Positions 62,444 to 64,000 of a stretch of DNA of 64,000 nt are shown here, piece by piece. Numbering within the stretch: the first letter of the stretch is position 1; every line of letters starts with the position of its first letter. Location of the stretch: NCBI RefSeq assembly GCF_007097145.1, contig NZ_VJVZ01000002.1, positions 62,001 through 126,000 of the forward strand, in the 5' to 3' direction. The notes beneath the pieces were generated by a model. The model saw only the letters and a list, made by a program, of their open reading frames with translations, ran no database searches and was not told where the DNA came from. The position numbers were made by a program, and so were the translations under genes. The DNA comes from Flavobacterium zepuense. GTDB taxonomy: Bacteria; Bacteroidota; Bacteroidia; Flavobacteriales; Flavobacteriaceae.

Positions 62444-62485
62444 AAATAGCCTGTATTCTGTTATAGATTACAGGCTATTTTTTAA
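62444..62485 (+). terminator. intrinsic terminator after the glycan-binding lipoprotein gene
   Basis: AAATAGCCTGTA (62444-62455) pairs perfectly with TACAGGCTATTT (62469-62480), loop of 13, then TTTAA. It may attenuate read-through into the GH30 gene. Confidence 0.8.
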
Positions 62486-62538
62486 TAACACAACCTGTAA
62501 TGGCATAGCTTATCTATAATCCCCAACAACTTATAATA

Positions 62539-63987
62539 ATGAAGAAATATAATGTATCTGCCTTTCTCCTGTTGCTGTGTGGCACAATGTGGGCGCAGCA
62601 GGCAGTTAAACCTGCAACGTATTCTGCAAAAGGAAAACAGGTAACTGTTTATACTACAGACAGCATTAGCAAAAAACTTGCAAAAACCAATAACCTTTCT
62701 TTTTCTGCATCAAAGCAGCCTTTAGAAACCGAGATCTCTATTTTTGTAGAGCCTCAAAAAACATTTCAGTCCATCCTGGGTATAGGCGGCGCCATTACCG
62801 ATGCGAGTGCCGAGGTATTTGCCAAACTTACTCCGGAGGCTCAAAAAGAATTTATAACTGCTTACTACGATAAAGATAAAGGCATAGGCTACTCTATTAT
62901 ACGTACTACCATACACAGCAGCGATTTTAGCAGCGGCAGTTACACCTACATTAAAGAAGGCGATAAAAGCCTTAAATCGTTTAACATAGACCACGATAAA
63001 AAATTCCGTATTCCTTTAATAAAACAAGCTTTAAAAACGGCCGGCAAAACCACTACGCTTTTTGTAAGCCCGTGGAGCCCGCCTGCTTTTATGAAGGATA
63101 ACAACAACATGCTTAAGGGCGGTAAGCTATTGCCGGAGTATTATCAGACATGGGCAAACTACTATGTTAAGTTTATACAGGCTTACGAAAAAGAAGGCAT
63201 GCCAATATGGGGCCTTAGCGTGCAAAATGAGCCTATGGCTACCCAAACATGGGAGTCGTGTATTTATACTGCCGAAGAAGAGCGTGATTTCCTTAAAAAC
63301 TATTTAGGCCCAACAGTTAGAAAAGAGCTGGGCGACAAAAAAATTATTGTTTGGGACCATAACCGTGACCTTATGAACCAGCGTGCCAACGTGATCTATT
63401 CAGATCCTGAAGCATCTAAATACGCCTGGGGTATGGGTTTCCATTGGTATGAAACCTGGGCAGGCGGCAAGCCAATGTTCCAGAATGTACAAAAAGTGGC
63501 AGAGGCCTACCCTGACAAGCATATTATGTTTACCGAAGGCTGTGTAGAAAAATACGACTACAACAAACTACAGCTTTGGGCTAACGGCGAGCGTTACGGG
63601 GAGTCGCTTATAAACGACTTTAACAATGGTACGACCGGCTGGACCGACTGGAACGTTCTTTTAGATGAAAAAGGAGGCCCTAACCACGTGGGTAACTTCT
63701 GTTTTTCTCCACTGCATGCCGATACTAAAACAGGCAAGCTTATCTACACCCCTTCTTACTACTTTATTGGCCATTTTTCAAAATTCGTACAGCCGGAAGC
63801 CAAGCGTGTAAGCAGCGCGGTAAGCCGCAGCCAGCTACTTAGTGCATCGTTTATTAACAAAGATGGTAAAATGGCAACGGTTGTTATGAATACAAGCGAT
63901 GCGCCTGTAAACTATATGCTTATAATTGGTACAGAAAAAGTATCAGAAACCATTCCGGGTCACGGCATACAAACTTTGGTTTATTAA
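62539..63987 (+). CDS. glycoside hydrolase family 30 enzyme
   Basis: 482 residues, complete. Signal peptide (CGTMWAQ). (beta/alpha)8 barrel with the GH30 opening QSILGIGGAITDASAEVF, the acid/base Glu231 in LSVQNEPMA and the nucleophile Glu333 in MFTEGC. The C-terminal beta domain ends IPGHGIQTLVY. GH30 includes glucosylceramidases, beta-1,6-glucanases and xylanases. The subfamily 1/3-like look and the PUL context favour an exo- or endo-acting beta-glucosidase/beta-1,6-glucanase (inference). Confidence 0.92.
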   Translation: MKKYNVSAFLLLLCGTMWAQQAVKPATYSAKGKQVTVYTTDSISKKLAKTNNLSFSASKQPLETEISIFVEPQKTFQSILGIGGAITDASAEVFAKLTPEAQKEFITAYYDKDKGIGYSIIRTTIHSSDFSSGSYTYIKEGDKSLKSFNIDHDKKFRIPLIKQALKTAGKTTTLFVSPWSPPAFMKDNNNMLKGGKLLPEYYQTWANYYVKFIQAYEKEGMPIWGLSVQNEPMATQTWESCIYTAEEERDFLKNYLGPTVRKELGDKKIIVWDHNRDLMNQRANVIYSDPEASKYAWGMGFHWYETWAGGKPMFQNVQKVAEAYPDKHIMFTEGCVEKYDYNKLQLWANGERYGESLINDFNNGTTGWTDWNVLLDEKGGPNHVGNFCFSPLHADTKTGKLIYTPSYYFIGHFSKFVQPEAKRVSSAVSRSQLLSASFINKDGKMATVVMNTSDAPVNYMLIIGTEKVSETIPGHGIQTLVY

Positions 63988-64000
63988 TAACTACGCCTTA

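Overview
The window looks like core chromosome of a member of the Flavobacteriaceae (Bacteroidota), most likely Flavobacterium or a close relative. The case rests on family content: GLPGLI, DUF4270, PorT, TamL-like and SusC/SusD proteins and a cysteine-free AccD. It is supported by promoters of the TTG-N17-23-TAnnTTTG type, few Shine-Dalgarno sites and many lipoprotein signals. No tRNA, rRNA, transposase, prophage or CRISPR array was seen, and no gene is clearly broken.

Layout. 1-5913: a tightly overlapping plus-strand operon with a DUF4178 protein, a small membrane protein, DUF350, a membrane-fused spermidine-synthase-like enzyme, a Tat-exported FAD lipoprotein and a His-rich membrane protein. 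This resembles the polyamine/PspA-type envelope-stress gene sets. 5970-12378 (minus): an outer-membrane barrel plus its GLPGLI partner, then an outer-membrane protein and a DUF4270 lipoprotein. 12604-18017 (plus): a signalling operon (DUF6268-like barrel, Kelch lipoprotein, DUF4907, LytS-type kinase, LytTR regulator), then an unknown secreted protein and a deoxynucleoside kinase. 18236-26400 (minus): membrane and soluble pyrophosphatases, two paralogous six-cysteine lipoproteins, a DUF5686 protein and pyruvate dehydrogenase E1 beta. 26679-34718 (plus): etfB, etfA, a DUF151 nuclease-family gene, thyA, a TonB-C protein, a 2TM protein, folA, DUF1919, ubiE and porT. 34705-41625: trmH-type methylase (minus), tamL, fbaA, accD (plus) and a MacB-type permease (minus). 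41783-48849 (plus): purH and the rod-shape operon mreB-mreC-mreD-mrdA-rodA. 49272-53466 (plus): an envelope cluster with a winged-helix regulator, DUF1361, a Coq4-like protein, two duplicated small membrane proteins and CreD. 53519-63987: a polysaccharide utilisation locus with a SusR-like regulator, SusC, SusD, a surface glycan-binding lipoprotein and a GH30 glycosidase.

Most notable: the winged-helix/CreD cluster carries three copies of a perfect palindrome, ACTTTG-N5-CAAAGT, each 8-22 bases before a start codon (49272, 50234 and 50941). This is the best candidate here for an undescribed regulon. Intergenic DNA is rich in structured repeats. Arrays with an 8-base period lie between etfB and etfA and around thyA, where one runs up to the thyA start codon. 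A 7-base-period inverted array precedes accD. There are three REP-like elements, a dispersed ~50-base repeat, and a palindromic element inserted in frame inside thyA. Start codons were moved downstream where signal peptides, family alignment or promoters argued for it (ppa, etfB, DUF151, thyA, tamL, purH, rodA, winged helix).
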